NCBI GenBank assembly: GCA_020636955.1
Contig: JACJWY010000020.1
Location: 1-30,208, forward strand
Source of the DNA: Thermoleophilales bacterium
Lineage (GTDB): Bacteria; Actinomycetota; Thermoleophilia; Solirubrobacterales; 70-9
DNA length: 30,208 bases
Direction of reading: 5' to 3'
The notes beneath the pieces are model-generated. The model made no database searches. It was given only the letters and a program-made list of their open reading frames with translations, and was not told the origin of the DNA. Shown piece by piece: positions 29,997-30,208 of this stretch (its first letter is position 1; every line of letters begins with the position of its first letter). Made by a program: the position numbers and the translations under genes.

Positions 29997-30099
29997 GTCC
30001 GGTCCAAACCGGACGTGAGGAATCTCCGGGTTTATGGATCCAGTCCCGGAAGGAGGTGTCGCAGGTTTCCTGCGCCTGAGGGGGTAAACCTGCGGCACC
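29997..30099 (+). other. Intergenic region with three strong hairpins, possible structured RNA
   Basis: The last 247 bases of the window hold no convincing gene. They contain GTCCGGT/ACCGGAC (29997-30003, 30008-30014), TCCGGG/CCCGGA (30025-30030, 30045-30050) and a 14-bp stem with a single G-U pair, GGTGTCGCAGGTTT/AAACCTGCGGCACC (30055-30068, 30086-30099). After these, CGGGTACCGG is repeated twice within 35 bases. Such a density of paired segments is more than chance would suggest and hints at a structured RNA or regulatory leader cut by the window edge. The strand is unknown; I assign + only for reporting. Confidence 0.35.
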
Positions 30100-30208
30100 A
30101 TCGCTCGGGTACCGGACCGGGACGGTGCATACACCCGGGTACCGGCGTCCGGTTGCCGGGTTGGTGCAGGCGCGGGGTCGGGTGAGCGTCGTCCGGGACA
30201 CTCCAGGA

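Noticed and set aside
29997..30099. SRP (4.5S-like) RNA, because of CCCGGAAGGAGG
   Set aside because: The conserved GGAAGCAGC-type internal loop sequence is not there and the flanking stems do not fit.
1..30208. CRISPR array
   Set aside because: No set of three or more regularly spaced identical repeats is visible, and no cas-like gene is present.

Overview
The window is high-GC DNA from a free-living actinobacterium. A Solirubrobacterales/Thermoleophilia-type host is my best inference. It rests on the secreted protein at 19964-22261, whose Lys/Arg-rich tail is of a kind I associate with that group, on codon use, and on the many genes that lack a leader. No rRNA or taxonomic marker is present, so the assignment is tentative.

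Left part (1-11793): after the 3' end of an unidentified gene comes tRNA-Val(UAC) at 501-573. Its last 42 bases (532-573) recur exactly at 11752-11793. A tyrosine recombinase gene (10180-11547, minus) sits just inside the second copy, and paired ATGTACC motifs with the same 12-bp spacing lie near both ends. This is an integrated element of about 11.2 kb. From left to right it carries a small winged-helix-like protein (820-1395), an odd tRNA-like gene (1499-1584), and a three-gene restriction-modification-type cassette (2086-7008). The cassette is a methyltransferase N-terminal part, a GIY-YIG-like/SF2 helicase fused to a degenerate methyltransferase motif I, and an NPPY methyltransferase/recognition part. 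Next come a convergent, overlapping operon of XRE regulator, GIY-YIG nuclease and an unknown 113-aa protein (8508-7060), then an AbiEi/AbiEii type toxin-antitoxin pair (8746-10175), then the integrase. It reads as a compact mobile defence island.

Right part (11794-30208): ordinary chromosomal genes. They are a YdeI/OmpD-associated family protein, a small membrane protein, a NodB polysaccharide deacetylase, a secreted glycoside-hydrolase-like protein with a peptidoglycan-binding domain, a fumarylacetoacetate hydrolase family enzyme, tRNA-Asp(GUC), a degenerate tandem repeat, an APC amino acid permease, an unusual SDR with a zinc-ribbon-like segment, an NAD(P)H FMN reductase, a neutral-ceramidase-like secreted protein with a PKD domain, ferritin, an enolase-superfamily enzyme, a VOC/glyoxalase protein, a SRPBCC-TetR operon, a decarboxylase-phosphatase operon, a lipoprotein and an aldehyde dehydrogenase.

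A theme across the window is promoter layout. At least a dozen genes, both in the island and outside it, have a TANNNT -10 hexamer only 6-7 bases before the start codon and no Shine-Dalgarno, as expected for leaderless mRNAs. Several of these -10 boxes lie inside or beside inverted repeats (AbiE, TetR/SRPBCC, and the divergent enolase/VOC pair). All of this is read by eye; nothing was computed or searched.
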